A stretch of 64,000 nt of DNA, from positions 4,324-68,323 of the forward strand of contig UQUS01000005.1 in assembly GCA_900544335.1 (NCBI GenBank), given 5' to 3'. The notes beneath the pieces are model-generated. The model was not told where the DNA came from and searched no databases. It was given only the letters and a program-made list of their open reading frames with translations. This document shows, piece by piece, positions 54,816-64,000 of the stretch; position 1 is the first letter of the stretch, and the number at the start of each line of letters is the position of its first letter. This DNA is from an uncultured Sutterella sp. GTDB taxonomy: Bacteria > Pseudomonadota > Gammaproteobacteria > Burkholderiales > Burkholderiaceae_F. Position numbers and translations under genes: made by a program.

Positions 54816-56129
54816 TTACATATCAATTTCTCGGAGTGGCTTACGCAGTTCGGCACGCACGTTATCCATGCCCGAATAAAACGCCTTCATCATCACCAGA
54901 CCGAGGAATTTTCCTGTTTCCGTCACGATGATGTGATCTTTATTTGCCGGGTCGTCTTCAATGGCGCCGATAAGTCGTAGTGCCAGCATCTCTTTTAATA
55001 ATGCCGTATCCAGATTGACTCCGTAAACATCGCGGAAATATTTGCGCGACAGGCGACCGGAGAAAACGCCGAGCATCAAGCGGTACTGCAAGACGGCATG
55101 CTTATCAAAGATTCGCTGCCGCTCAACACCGGTTTTTCCGGCGGCGATGCGTTCACCGTAACGGCGCAGACTGAACGTATTGACGTACAGATTGTTATTC
55201 AAAAAACTAAATGCTCCGGAGCCGACACCGAGATACTCGTCGTTATCGACGACGTACTCATCAATCCCTTCGTCGTGCGTGCGCCCGAACGTCCAACTTG
55301 TCAGTTGCCGGTATCTTGAGCCGAGCGTTTCCATGATCACGCGATACTGGTCGGCAAGTTCGTCTCCCTTGGCAGCGATAGTCCCTTTGACGCTCTTTTT
55401 GGTCTGGCTGGTGACCATGAGCGGGTAGGTCGTAATCTGGCGGGGATTTAACTGCATCAGCAGTTCCATGTCTCGGCGCAGCATCTGAAGGTTTTGTCCG
55501 CGAAAACCGAAAATCATGTCGATGTTTGTCGTCGGGAAAAGTTCGAGAGCCTGCGCCAGACGGTCGTAAACGACGGCACCGGAACCGAACTTATCGTACC
55601 GTTCGGTCATCTTCAAAATCGAATCATCGAAACTTTGCACGCCGATACTCATGCGGTCCACGAGACCCTTCAGGCGCTTGAAAGAGGGGTCGGCAATTTG
55701 CAAGGGATCGGTCTCGCACGAAACCTCTTTAATGCCGGGAAAGAGTGTTTTCGCGTGCTCTAAGGTCTTGACGAGCTCTTCTTCGATAATCGTTGTCGTG
55801 CCGCCGCCGACGTAAAGACCCGTAAAGTCGTATCCGAGATCTTTGACGTATTCCATTTCTTTGCGAAGATTCACGAAATACGCGCGCGCCGTGTGTTCTT
55901 TAAACAAAAACCGATGGAATGTGCAATACGAGCACAAGGTTTTACAAAACGGCACATGCATGTACATCAGGTACTTGTGTCCGTCAATCGGGGCAGGCGG
56001 CCTATCGAGAATCACCGGATCGCATGTCAGATAGCGATTGATATAAAAATCCATGACGCGATCGGTGAGCCGAATCGCCCAGTTGGGAAGAAGTTTGCCG
56101 ACGCTGGTTTGAGACGTATTTCCTGCCAT
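54816..56129 (-). CDS. HemN/HemW-like radical-SAM protein beside hydrogenase maturases
   Basis: This 437-residue protein belongs to the coproporphyrinogen-oxidase-like radical-SAM group. The cluster motif is CKTLCSYCTFHRF near residues 58-70. The residue after CxYC+1 is Phe, not the Cys found in true HemN, so it is closer to HemW or HutW-type proteins (heme chaperone or heme degradation). LYVGGGTTTIIEEEL and the C-terminal winged-helix HemN domain are present. Its place 20 bases before hydF suggests a link with hydrogenase maturation or electron delivery, but no such role is established. Confidence 0.78.
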   Translation of the reverse strand: MAGNTSQTSVGKLLPNWAIRLTDRVMDFYINRYLTCDPVILDRPPAPIDGHKYLMYMHVPFCKTLCSYCTFHRFLFKEHTARAYFVNLRKEMEYVKDLGYDFTGLYVGGGTTTIIEEELVKTLEHAKTLFPGIKEVSCETDPLQIADPSFKRLKGLVDRMSIGVQSFDDSILKMTERYDKFGSGAVVYDRLAQALELFPTTNIDMIFGFRGQNLQMLRRDMELLMQLNPRQITTYPLMVTSQTKKSVKGTIAAKGDELADQYRVIMETLGSRYRQLTSWTFGRTHDEGIDEYVVDNDEYLGVGSGAFSFLNNNLYVNTFSLRRYGERIAAGKTGVERQRIFDKHAVLQYRLMLGVFSGRLSRKYFRDVYGVNLDTALLKEMLALRLIGAIEDDPANKDHIIVTETGKFLGLVMMKAFYSGMDNVRAELRKPLREIDM

Positions 56130-56296
56130 AAAACTCTTACGTGTTCGTAGTCTGCCGCGCCCGTTTTTTCGGGGGTGCGGATGAAAAAGTCAAAGAAAAA
56201 GGGGCTTAAAACAGGCTGAGCCTGAAGTTTTGTGCATGATAACCTTCAAGGGCAAACCTCTCAAGGACAAGGGAGTTGCGTTTGCAAGTCCGAAGG

Positions 56297-56337
56297 CAAA
56301 AAGCCGGACCTGTCCGATTTGGGGACGAAGTCCGGCT
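56297..56337 (-). terminator. Intrinsic terminator after fadD
   Basis: On the minus strand AGCCGGAC (56337-56330) pairs with GTCCGGCT (56309-56302), followed by TTTTTG. It is a strong, classical terminator for fadD. A second small stem, GCACGC-CAT-GCGTGC at 56352-56366, lies between it and the fadD stop codon. Confidence 0.85.
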
Positions 56338-56378
56338 CAAGTACGGTGCATGCACGCCATGCGTGCTTGTAGAGGGTG

Positions 56379-58244
56379 CTATTTGTTGTGGATGGCGTAC
56401 ATGGCCTCGATCTCTTGTGCAAATTTCTTACACAAGGGGCCGCGCTTAATTTTCAGTGTCGGCGTCAGAAGACCGTTTTCCACGGACCAGGGCTCTTGCG
56501 AAATCACCACGTTACGCGGTAAAGCGTAGTGTGGGAATCCGGCAGCGGCCACTTTAGCCCGACGCATGATGGCTGCGCGAACGACCGGTTTCTTGTAGGC
56601 CTCGGGGTCTTTCGGGTCGACGTCGTAGCGCTTAGCAAGCTCTTCCCACTCTTTTTCATCCACGACGGACAAGAACGTGATGTAAGGCCGGTCTTCGCCG
56701 ATGACGCAGACCTGCGTGAACAGGGGATCGTTTTCCAGCGCGTTTTCCAAATCCACGGGCGGAACTTTTTCGCCGGTACTCGTGACGATAATTTCCTTAA
56801 TCCGACCGCGAATGCGAAGCTGATTGTTTTTGTCGAGTTCGCCCACGTCTCCCGTGCAAAGCCATCCGTCGCGGATGATTTGCGCCGTTTCTTCGGGGCG
56901 ATGCCAGTAGCCTTGCATGACGCTCGGGGACCGAACTTGAATTTCTTTGGTTTCCGGATCGAGTCGCAGCTGGACTTCCGGGATCGGTTCGCCGACCGTG
57001 CGCGGATCATTCAGGCTCTTCGTGTTGACGGAAATCACCGGAGAGCATTCGGTCATGCCGTAGCCCTGAACGATATGCATCCCGAGACCGCAGAAAAGCT
57101 TAGCGACCGGAGCACTCAAGGCGGCGCCCCCGGCAATTGCAAGGTCCAAGCGTCCGCCGAAAGCTCCTAAGACTTTCGGAGCAATTTTCTTACGTAGCAA
57201 GGGACCGACGATGCTGTCAAACGGCGCGGCCCACGAGAACGGAACGTCCATCTTGTTAGCGCGGCAGTGATTTCGCCAGCCGGCTTCGATGCAGGCGTTA
57301 AAAAGGAAGCGAGAAATCGGAGAGGACTTCCGAACCGTCTCGGAAATCTTCGAATAAACGCGCTCGTAGATGCGCGGCACGGAGATGAGCATGTGCGGAC
57401 GCACGATTTTTAAGTCATCGCCGAGAAGGGCAATGGACCGTGTGAACGTCACGGTCAGAGCCAGTCCGAGCGGCAGGTAGTAGCCTGCCGTCCGTTCGAA
57501 TGTGTGCGAAAGCGGCAAAAACGAGAGCAGCTGAAAGTCAGGACGCAAAACGTCGTTTGCAATGGTCGAGGCCGAATCCACAACGTTCGAGACGATGTTT
57601 GCGTGCGAGAGCATGACCCCTTTGGGGTTGCCCGTTGTGCCCGACGTGTAAACGATGGTCGCTAAATCGTTCGGCTTCGGTCCTTCGGGCAGAACCGAGT
57701 TATCCAAGGCATCGCCTCGAGCGAGCCAGTCGTCAAGACCGAGAATCTCAATATCAGACGAGGTTTTTTCCGGTGTCGTATCTTCCGTGAGAACAACGGT
57801 CTTTAGATCCGTAAGAGGGATGCCGGTTCTCTCGATGGCCTCCCAGCGGTCGAGTTTATTGGTGACAAAGCACCGCGCTCCGCTGTCGCTTAAAAGGTAG
57901 GCAGAGGACTTAGGGGTGTCGATGGCATGCATCGGAACCGGCGTTAGGGCATCGGCGAGTGTGGCCTGATCGATTAGGACGGCTTTAACGGAGTTACCGA
58001 GCAAGATGCCGACGCGATCACCGCGCTTTAAGCCTGTGGCAACCAAGGCCTTTTGCCAGCGATGGATGTTGTCTTTGAGCCAAAGATAGGAAAAATCCTC
58101 CCATTTGTCTTCGGCGCGATTAAATTGCCGCAAAGCCGTTTTGTTCGGAACCTGGCTGGCTCGAAATGGGATGAAATCGGACAAAACGTGGCAGTTTTGT
58201 TTGAGTTCATCAAGTAACAAAGTGCAGTTAGCAGAGTTTTCCAT
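56379..58244 (-). CDS. fadD: AMP-forming long-chain acyl-CoA synthetase
   Basis: This 621-residue enzyme activates fatty acids with ATP and CoA. Adenylate-forming motifs are YTSGTTGNPKGVMLSH near residues 195-210, GYGMTECSPV near residue 350 and TGDVGELDKNNQLRIRGR near residue 445-462. It most resembles the long-chain (FadD15-type) group. The ATG at 58244 is chosen; an upstream TTG in frame is possible but gives a hydrophobic extension without family support. It is transcribed from its own promoter and ends in a strong terminator. Confidence 0.88.
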   Translation of the reverse strand: MENSANCTLLLDELKQNCHVLSDFIPFRASQVPNKTALRQFNRAEDKWEDFSYLWLKDNIHRWQKALVATGLKRGDRVGILLGNSVKAVLIDQATLADALTPVPMHAIDTPKSSAYLLSDSGARCFVTNKLDRWEAIERTGIPLTDLKTVVLTEDTTPEKTSSDIEILGLDDWLARGDALDNSVLPEGPKPNDLATIVYTSGTTGNPKGVMLSHANIVSNVVDSASTIANDVLRPDFQLLSFLPLSHTFERTAGYYLPLGLALTVTFTRSIALLGDDLKIVRPHMLISVPRIYERVYSKISETVRKSSPISRFLFNACIEAGWRNHCRANKMDVPFSWAAPFDSIVGPLLRKKIAPKVLGAFGGRLDLAIAGGAALSAPVAKLFCGLGMHIVQGYGMTECSPVISVNTKSLNDPRTVGEPIPEVQLRLDPETKEIQVRSPSVMQGYWHRPEETAQIIRDGWLCTGDVGELDKNNQLRIRGRIKEIIVTSTGEKVPPVDLENALENDPLFTQVCVIGEDRPYITFLSVVDEKEWEELAKRYDVDPKDPEAYKKPVVRAAIMRRAKVAAAGFPHYALPRNVVISQEPWSVENGLLTPTLKIKRGPLCKKFAQEIEAMYAIHNK

Positions 58245-58385
58245 GTCGATTGCAATAAATAAGGGACAACAAAGATAGGTTGTACACAGCCTCTTTAGCA
58301 AGGCGTGCCGCGAATCGGATGTGCAGTGTACAGCGAAAAAAATGTTTTTGAATCAGAAAAAAAGATGATGCTTCGGCGATTAACG

Positions 58386-60515
58386 TCAAGGAAGTTTTGA
58401 TTCCGAAAGCGGTTTGGGCGTGATTTTGCCGAGAATTTGCGTCAGCCTCTTTTGGTCTGCGGTGCTGTACATATATTGGGCCGTATTCGTTGCCACGTGT
58501 TTGACGTATTCACGCGTTTCCGTAAACGGAATGGTTTCGGCAAAGACGGCACCGTCGACGGGTTTTGTCAGACGCGAACGCCACAGGATGGCTCGACTCG
58601 GTCCGGCGTTATAACTGGCACAACTTAACGAAACGGAGCCTTCGAAGTTGTCATAGATGAGTTTCAGATACTGCGATCCGATCATCAGATTCGTATCAAG
58701 CCTCGTTAATTGACCGTCTCGATAGTTTTCAAGAGCAATCTTCTTAGCAACCCAACGCGCCGTACGCGGCATCACTTGCATCAGGCCTAAGGCGCCGACC
58801 GAGCTTTTGGCTCCGGCGATAAAACGCGATTCCTGACGAATCAGTCCAAAAAGCCACTCTTCCGGAAGGCCCGATAATTGGGCGGCTTGCCGAACTTGAT
58901 CGGCATGCGCTCGCGGATACAGGTGACTGCGGATGAGCGCTCCTGTCGTAGCGGACGTATTGATGGCGCGGTGAGTGAGCCCGATTCCTAACGCATACTC
59001 GGCCAACGCCAAACGCTCGGTTTTGCCCATGGTTCGCATAGCCCAAGACCATTCCCGGTTGCCTTCGTAAAAGAGGTTCAAGTCATAAAACCGCAAGGCG
59101 CGTTGCAGCGACGCATCGGCGGCAAAGGCGGCTTTCTTTTCTTCGGTCAAGGGCGGGCTGTATGTTTTTTGTCCGGCCGGATACGCCACATGAAGCGCAT
59201 CACAGGCTAAAAGTCCGTAAAACAAATTGTTTTTCGTTAAGGACTGATAGAGCTTTTTGGCGGCCGTCTTTTTCCCGGTTGCCGACAGGGCGCGCGCTTT
59301 CCAATACTGCCAAGCCGGTTGGCTTTGTAGCGAAGCGGGCATGGCCTCGATGCCTTTGAGGGTCTTATGCCAGTCGGTCACATGCAAAGCAGCGCGCACA
59401 TGCCAGGAAAGGACAGCCTCTTTATTAATAAGGAGCGGATGGTCTTTCAGGGTGTTGCCCGCCCGAGCGTAGTAACTAAGCGCTTTCGGGTCGTGATTTA
59501 AAGCAGCAAGGTAGCCGATACGTCCCCAAACGAGGGTTCGCGTCATCGGACCGAGGCGCTTGGCGGCTACGGATGCGACTTGAGCCGCCGCATCCGTGTC
59601 CGTTGCGGCAAGGCGCAGCGCTGCGACGGCCAGTCTTGTGGCCGGAACCCGAGCTAGGCGTTTTTTGTTTTTCGTATACCAAACTTTGGGTTTGGAGAGC
59701 ACAGGCGCAAGATCTTTGGCCTGCAAAATCGTTTTGGCAAAGGGCGAAGATAAAAAATCCGTTGCCATCGAGAGTCTGTTTCTTTGTAAAAGAATCAGCA
59801 AATAACTCCAAGCCCATTTCGGCGAGCGAGCCAGCGTTTCATCGGCAAGTCGCCTGCACGAGGTATCCTGAATCATCGAGGTTGTCGCAAGTTCCTTTTT
59901 AGCCGCATCCAGGGCCTCGTTTGTCGGCTGTCGTTTTAACGTCATTAAGGCGCGAAAACAGCGCAAGTCCGGCTCGGTTTTCTGCCACGTCAGTTTGGCC
60001 CAGAAGGCATTGAAGGTTGCAATGTCGCCGGCAAGGGCAGCGACGCGAGCCGCTTCGCCGCGAGCGCGCTCGCCCAAATACTCGCCCTCATGCGCGGCAA
60101 TAAAGCGGCGCATGTCCGACAAAACGGACGAGTCGTTCGGGTTATTCTTGGTACGCAAAAGCAGTTGCCAGAGCTCAACGTAACCGGCAAGAGGATATCC
60201 TTTGACTTGTTGAGAGAGTTCGTCAAGCGCTTTTTTGTGATTGTTTTTGTAGGCGTTTCGGGCTGATAAAAAAGCGCTGTCGGCAATTAAAGCCTGATGT
60301 GTGGTTGTCCCGAGTAGCCGCGAAGGCACGTCCTCTTGTTCGGCTTCTTGTGATTCGATTTCAAATTGAGCGTCCGTTTCAGCCTCTGCGGCGCGGACGG
60401 CAAGCGCTTCAAGTCGAGCCGGTGTTTCGTCAAGCATTCGGGCCGATGTCGTTGGCACAAGCGCAACGGAAGCGAACAAACTGACAAGGGTCAAATGAAC
60501 AAATCGGCCGAACAT
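58386..60515 (-). CDS. slt: Soluble lytic murein transglycosylase Slt
   Basis: Slt cleaves peptidoglycan glycan strands to 1,6-anhydromuropeptides. The 709-residue protein has a signal peptide (about residues 5-27, FVHLTLVSLFASVALVPTTSA), a long alpha-helical doughnut region, and a C-terminal SLT domain with the catalytic Glu in IRQESRF and the motif GLMQVMP near residue 594. The ATG at 60515 is used. It is divergent from the 5-formyl-THF cyclo-ligase by 46 bases, a pairing common in this order. Confidence 0.93.
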   Translation of the reverse strand: MFGRFVHLTLVSLFASVALVPTTSARMLDETPARLEALAVRAAEAETDAQFEIESQEAEQEDVPSRLLGTTTHQALIADSAFLSARNAYKNNHKKALDELSQQVKGYPLAGYVELWQLLLRTKNNPNDSSVLSDMRRFIAAHEGEYLGERARGEAARVAALAGDIATFNAFWAKLTWQKTEPDLRCFRALMTLKRQPTNEALDAAKKELATTSMIQDTSCRRLADETLARSPKWAWSYLLILLQRNRLSMATDFLSSPFAKTILQAKDLAPVLSKPKVWYTKNKKRLARVPATRLAVAALRLAATDTDAAAQVASVAAKRLGPMTRTLVWGRIGYLAALNHDPKALSYYARAGNTLKDHPLLINKEAVLSWHVRAALHVTDWHKTLKGIEAMPASLQSQPAWQYWKARALSATGKKTAAKKLYQSLTKNNLFYGLLACDALHVAYPAGQKTYSPPLTEEKKAAFAADASLQRALRFYDLNLFYEGNREWSWAMRTMGKTERLALAEYALGIGLTHRAINTSATTGALIRSHLYPRAHADQVRQAAQLSGLPEEWLFGLIRQESRFIAGAKSSVGALGLMQVMPRTARWVAKKIALENYRDGQLTRLDTNLMIGSQYLKLIYDNFEGSVSLSCASYNAGPSRAILWRSRLTKPVDGAVFAETIPFTETREYVKHVATNTAQYMYSTADQKRLTQILGKITPKPLSESKLP

Positions 60516-60561
60516 GGGAAAATGCGATAAATCCGAGAAAACGGTTACGGAAACAACGGCT

Positions 60562-61143
60562 ATGATAACAGCGTCACGCAAAAATGAACTTCGGGAACTG
60601 TATTTGGCGCGTCGGGAGCGCGAAACGAAAAATCACCCGGAATTTCGCGCGTTACTCAATGCGGCCGTTTTGGATTGGTTAGGCAAGGAGCGTGTTTCCT
60701 CCATTGGGTTTTATTGGCCTTTCCGCGCGGAGCCGGATATTTCACAAGCCGTGCGCGCGTGGCTTGCCCAAAATCCGGAGCGCCGTGCCGCACTTCCAGT
60801 GATTGACGACAAAAACAACGGACTGATGCACTTTGCGGCTTGGAAGCCCGATACGGCTATGCGCGTCGGAGCCTACGGAATCGCCATTCCGAAAGACGAT
60901 GTCAAAGTGGTTCCGGAGATTGTGTTTTTGCCGTGCGTTGCCTTTAATGAAAACGGGGTTCGTCTCGGATCGGGTGCCGGTTTTTTCGATCGATATTTGA
61001 CTTCCCGAAGTCGAGATCCGCTTCCTCCCGTGACGGTCGCCGTTTCTTTTGAGATGTTGCGTTGCGAGGAACTACAGGCCGAGCGACACGATGTCTTGTG
61101 TGATTGGATTGCCACGGAAGCCGGCGTGCGCCGTGTCGGATAG
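60562..61143 (+). CDS. 5-formyltetrahydrofolate cyclo-ligase
   Basis: This enzyme converts 5-formyl-THF to 5,10-methenyl-THF with ATP. The 193-residue protein shows the pattern KNELRELYLARR, IGFYWPFRAEPDI and the C-terminal block LGSGAGFFDRYL, which holds the ATP-binding Gly-rich and basic residues. The ATG at 60562 was chosen over 60514, which overlaps the slt start. In E. coli 6S RNA precedes this gene; no room or sign of it exists here. Confidence 0.92.
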   Translation: MITASRKNELRELYLARRERETKNHPEFRALLNAAVLDWLGKERVSSIGFYWPFRAEPDISQAVRAWLAQNPERRAALPVIDDKNNGLMHFAAWKPDTAMRVGAYGIAIPKDDVKVVPEIVFLPCVAFNENGVRLGSGAGFFDRYLTSRSRDPLPPVTVAVSFEMLRCEELQAERHDVLCDWIATEAGVRRVG

Positions 61144-61197
61144 GGCGACGCCTGCGTGACGTGTCTTAAACCGATGCAAAGACAAAGCGAAAAGAAT

Positions 61198-61764
61198 ATG
61201 CAGCAAAGACAAAAGCAGTCCGTAATTCTCGTTGGCATGATGGCCAGCGGGAAAAGCACGGTCGGTGCGGAACTTGCTCGCCGCCTCGGGTGGGATTTTT
61301 TTGACACGGACGAGGTGATTGCGAAAGAAAAAGGAAAGCCCGTTTCTCAGATTTTCGCCGAAGAAGGGGAAGCGGAGTTTCGGTGCCACGAAACGCGGAC
61401 GTTGGCAGAGTTGACAAATCTAAACCGAGTTGTCATCGCAACAGGCGGCGGCGTGCCGATGTTCGAAGTCAATCAAAAACTCTTATCACGAGGCTTTGTC
61501 GTGCAGTTGGTTGTGCGCGTGTCCGATGTGTTGGAGCGAACGCGCAACGACACGAGTCGCCCTTTACTGCAAGGCGATAATCCCTTAGAAAAGATTCGTT
61601 CGCTGCTGATTGAGCGGACGCCGATTTATGACGCAGTCAGTGATAAGAAAGTTTCCGTATCGCGGCGTACGCCGAATGAGATTGCCGAAGAGATTTTGGC
61701 CGATGTCCGCATTCAGGACATGATTGCGGCAAGCAAAAGCACCGAAAGGAAGGACAATGATTGA
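61198..61764 (+). CDS. aroK: Shikimate kinase
   Basis: AroK phosphorylates shikimate in aromatic amino-acid synthesis. The P-loop MMASGKSTVGAELA, the shikimate-binding DTDEVIAKEKG and the GGGVPM segment are all present. ATG 61198 gives 188 residues; ATG 61174 is an alternative with poorer upstream sequence. The gene overlaps aroB by eight bases. Confidence 0.94.
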   Translation: MQQRQKQSVILVGMMASGKSTVGAELARRLGWDFFDTDEVIAKEKGKPVSQIFAEEGEAEFRCHETRTLAELTNLNRVVIATGGGVPMFEVNQKLLSRGFVVQLVVRVSDVLERTRNDTSRPLLQGDNPLEKIRSLLIERTPIYDAVSDKKVSVSRRTPNEIAEEILADVRIQDMIAASKSTERKDND

Positions 61765-62845
61765 ATACAACGTGGATTTGGCAAGTCGCTCGTACCCGAT
61801 TTACATCGGAAAAGGGGTTATCGAACGCATCGGGTCGGAGCTTTCTGAATTAAATCCGACTCGCATTCTTGTTGTCACCAACACAACGGTCGGCCATCTT
61901 TATACCGTGCCGGTGACCCGGAGCATTCAACGTGCGTTGCCGGAAGTCCCCTTGGCGGTTTGTACTCTTAAGGACGGAGAAATCTATAAGACGCCGGAAA
62001 CGCTCCGCCAGATTCTTCAGGCCGCAGCCGAGCTGCATGCCGACCGCGCCAGTGTGATTGTGGCGCTCGGGGGCGGTGTAATCGGCGACATGGCCGGCTT
62101 TGCGGCCAGCATGTGGATGCGCGGTATCCGATTCGTGCAGATTCCGACGACACTGCTTTCCCAGGTCGATAGTTCCGTCGGAGGGAAAACCGGTGTGAAT
62201 TTGCCGCAAGGCAAGAACCTAATCGGGGCGTTTTACCAACCGAAGTTTGTGTTAATCGACCCGCGAGTGCTCAAAACGTTGCCGGCGCGTGAAATCAGTG
62301 CCGGTCTCGGGGAAATCATCAAGTACGGCGTTTTGGGCGATGCGGCATTTTTCTCTCGCCTTGAAACCGAGATGCCGCGGCTGAGGAACTTGGACATGCA
62401 GCCCTTAGAAGAGGTCATTGCCCATTGTTGCCACATGAAAGCGCAAATCGTCAAGGCCGACGAGCGCGAAGCCGGAGTTCGTGCAACGCTTAACCTTGGG
62501 CACACCTTTGCTCATGCCATCGAAAAGCTTGCCGGATACGGCGTTTGGCTTCACGGTGAGGCGGTCGGTGCCGGTCTGGTGATGGCCGCATCCTTGTCGC
62601 TGGCGTTGGGGTTGATTGACCCCGATGACGTGGCTCGAATCCGTCATGCCGTTGCGGCAGCCGGTCTTCCGACTCGCATCGAAGGCATCAGTGCCGATCA
62701 AGCTATTCAGGCGATGCACGATGACAAGAAGGCGCAATCGGATATGCTGCGTTTTGTCGTGATTCGTGCCATCGGCGAGAGTTTTGTCACCCCCGTCAAG
62801 GAAAGCGTCGTGCGTGCGGTCCTTAGCGAATACGGCTGGAAATAG
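61757..62845 (+). CDS. aroB: 3-dehydroquinate synthase
   Basis: AroB converts DAHP to 3-dehydroquinate, the second step of the shikimate pathway. The 362-residue protein has the NAD site ALGGGVIGDMAGFAAS, substrate motifs PTTLLSQVDSSVGGKTGVN and the Zn ligand region LNLGHTFAHAIE and HGEAVGAGLVMA. The ATG at 61757 follows aaggaagga. It is coupled to aroK by overlap. Confidence 0.97.
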   Translation: MIEYNVDLASRSYPIYIGKGVIERIGSELSELNPTRILVVTNTTVGHLYTVPVTRSIQRALPEVPLAVCTLKDGEIYKTPETLRQILQAAAELHADRASVIVALGGGVIGDMAGFAASMWMRGIRFVQIPTTLLSQVDSSVGGKTGVNLPQGKNLIGAFYQPKFVLIDPRVLKTLPAREISAGLGEIIKYGVLGDAAFFSRLETEMPRLRNLDMQPLEEVIAHCCHMKAQIVKADEREAGVRATLNLGHTFAHAIEKLAGYGVWLHGEAVGAGLVMAASLSLALGLIDPDDVARIRHAVAAAGLPTRIEGISADQAIQAMHDDKKAQSDMLRFVVIRAIGESFVTPVKESVVRAVLSEYGWK

Positions 62846-63442
62846 GCTAATCGACGAGAAGGGGAGACCTCGCTAGCCCGGTGCAGGAAGCGGGGTGCTT
62901 TTCGCCCGATTCCTTTCCTTGAAGCGCTCGAAAAAAAGCGCTTTTCCCATTTTGGAGCATCGTCGGTTTCAGGCGTTGTGTGTTTTCTGCAACAGCCGTG
63001 TGGCGCGGTGCGCAAAAGGCGGTTAGCCCATATTTAGTGGGTTAAAAAGAGGAACCCCCAAGGGTTGTGGTTTGCAAAATCAGCTATTGACAACGCCGAA
63101 AATGCTGATATGATTCGCCCCCTCGCCGCAAGAGAGCGAAACAAAAAGCGCACGAAAGAGGCGAGAGAGCAAGGGACGGAAAGGAAGTTCCGAAACTTGC
63201 AAAACGGTTCGGACTAGTGTAATATGCCGAACCTTGTCGCCCCGAGAGGGAGACAAAAGAAGTTCTTTAAAAACTTGGCAACGAACCGATCAGTGTGGGA
63301 AGAGCGAAAGTAGAGCGTCAAGCTTGAAATAAAGCGTCTCGCACTGAAGAAGATGGAAGCAAGGAAGGAAACTTTCGATTCCATTTGAGAGCGAGCGAAG
63401 TCTAGGTGTTAGAGATAGCACTGAGGCGAAGAAACAGGAATT
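62846..63442 (+). promoter_or_regulatory. Terminator, tandem rRNA promoters and leader upstream of 16S
   Basis: This 597-base stretch holds no gene. AAGCGCT (62922-62928) pairs with AGCGCTT (62937-62943) followed by TTTT, a possible aroB terminator. A second stem, TTAGCCCA/TGGGTTAA (63023-63045), is of unknown use. Promoter P1 is TTGACA (63087-63092), 16 bases, TATGAT (63109-63114). Promoter P2 is TTGCAA (63197-63202), 17 bases, TAATAT (63220-63225). A boxA-like anti-termination site, GTTCTTTAAAAA, is at 63262-63273. The rest is the transcribed leader up to the mature 16S end. P1 has the strong consensus -35 expected for rrn operons. Confidence 0.75.

Positions 63443-64000
<558 letters not shown>

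Noticed and set aside
60516..60561. 6S RNA upstream of the 5-formyl-THF cyclo-ligase gene
   Set aside because: The gap to slt is only 46 bases, too short for a ~180-base RNA.
62846..63086. tRNA or other structured RNA between aroB and rRNA
   Set aside because: No cloverleaf or known RNA pattern seen; only a small terminator-like stem and one weak stem.

Overview
The window looks like the start of a chromosome from a betaproteobacterium of the Sutterellaceae (order Burkholderiales). The evidence is the dnaA-dnaN-gyrB order, the partial 16S rRNA at the right end, and gene sets typical of that order: fmt-rsmB-DUF4390-ntrY-ntrX-trkA-trkH, an EIIA(Man)-HPr-EI regulatory PTS without EIIB/EIIC, the DUF3683 fused Fe-S dehydrogenase, and DUF1840. 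Menaquinone synthesis (menA-like) and [FeFe]-hydrogenase maturases suggest an anaerobic or microaerophilic life. Genes are densely packed, and the only stretch over 300 bases without a gene is the leader upstream of the rRNA operon.

Layout. 1-6.3 kb: replication core (dnaA 3' end, dnaN, gyrB), a 5'-nucleotidase and a BON-domain lipoprotein. 6.3-8.7 kb: a minus-strand operon of a PBP5-like protein, DUF493 and a MenA-like prenyltransferase. 8.7-10.9 kb: birA, coaX, SPOR protein. 10.9-18.3 kb (minus): HIT protein, a 1303-residue FAD/Fe-S dehydrogenase, a small unknown protein, an M20 peptidase and RlpA. 18.4-24.5 kb (plus): gatCAB, exonuclease III, a 16S pseudouridine synthase, AmpG. 24.5-28 kb (minus): YgfB-like protein, EI, HPr, EIIA(Man). 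28-39 kb: K+ uptake (trkAH), the NtrY/NtrX pair, rsmB, fmt and def, with an antiparallel alpha/beta hydrolase between fmt and def. 39-46 kb (plus): topB and an amino-acid ABC transporter operon without an ATPase gene. 46-52 kb: uraA, prfC, an aminotransferase, a second M20 peptidase, gph. 52-56 kb (minus): a radical-SAM HemN-like protein, hydF, hydE. 56-62.8 kb: fadD, slt, 5-formyl-THF cyclo-ligase, aroK-aroB. 62.8-64 kb: rRNA promoters and the 5' part of 16S rRNA.

The most unusual feature is the PBP5 (DacA) homologue at 7.5-8.7 kb. It has a signal peptide, the overall fold and the C-terminal domain, but has lost all three penicillin-binding catalytic motifs. The MenA-like enzyme in the same operon has also lost the second Asp of its first Asp-rich motif. 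Other points of interest are the HydE/HydF/HemN-like cluster with no HydG or hydrogenase nearby, the ABC transporter without AapP, possible mutually exclusive RNA stems between gatB and xthA, paired stem-loops inside the ABC operon, and an unexplained structured block upstream of topB. All database-level statements are from recognition of motifs by eye; no searches were run.
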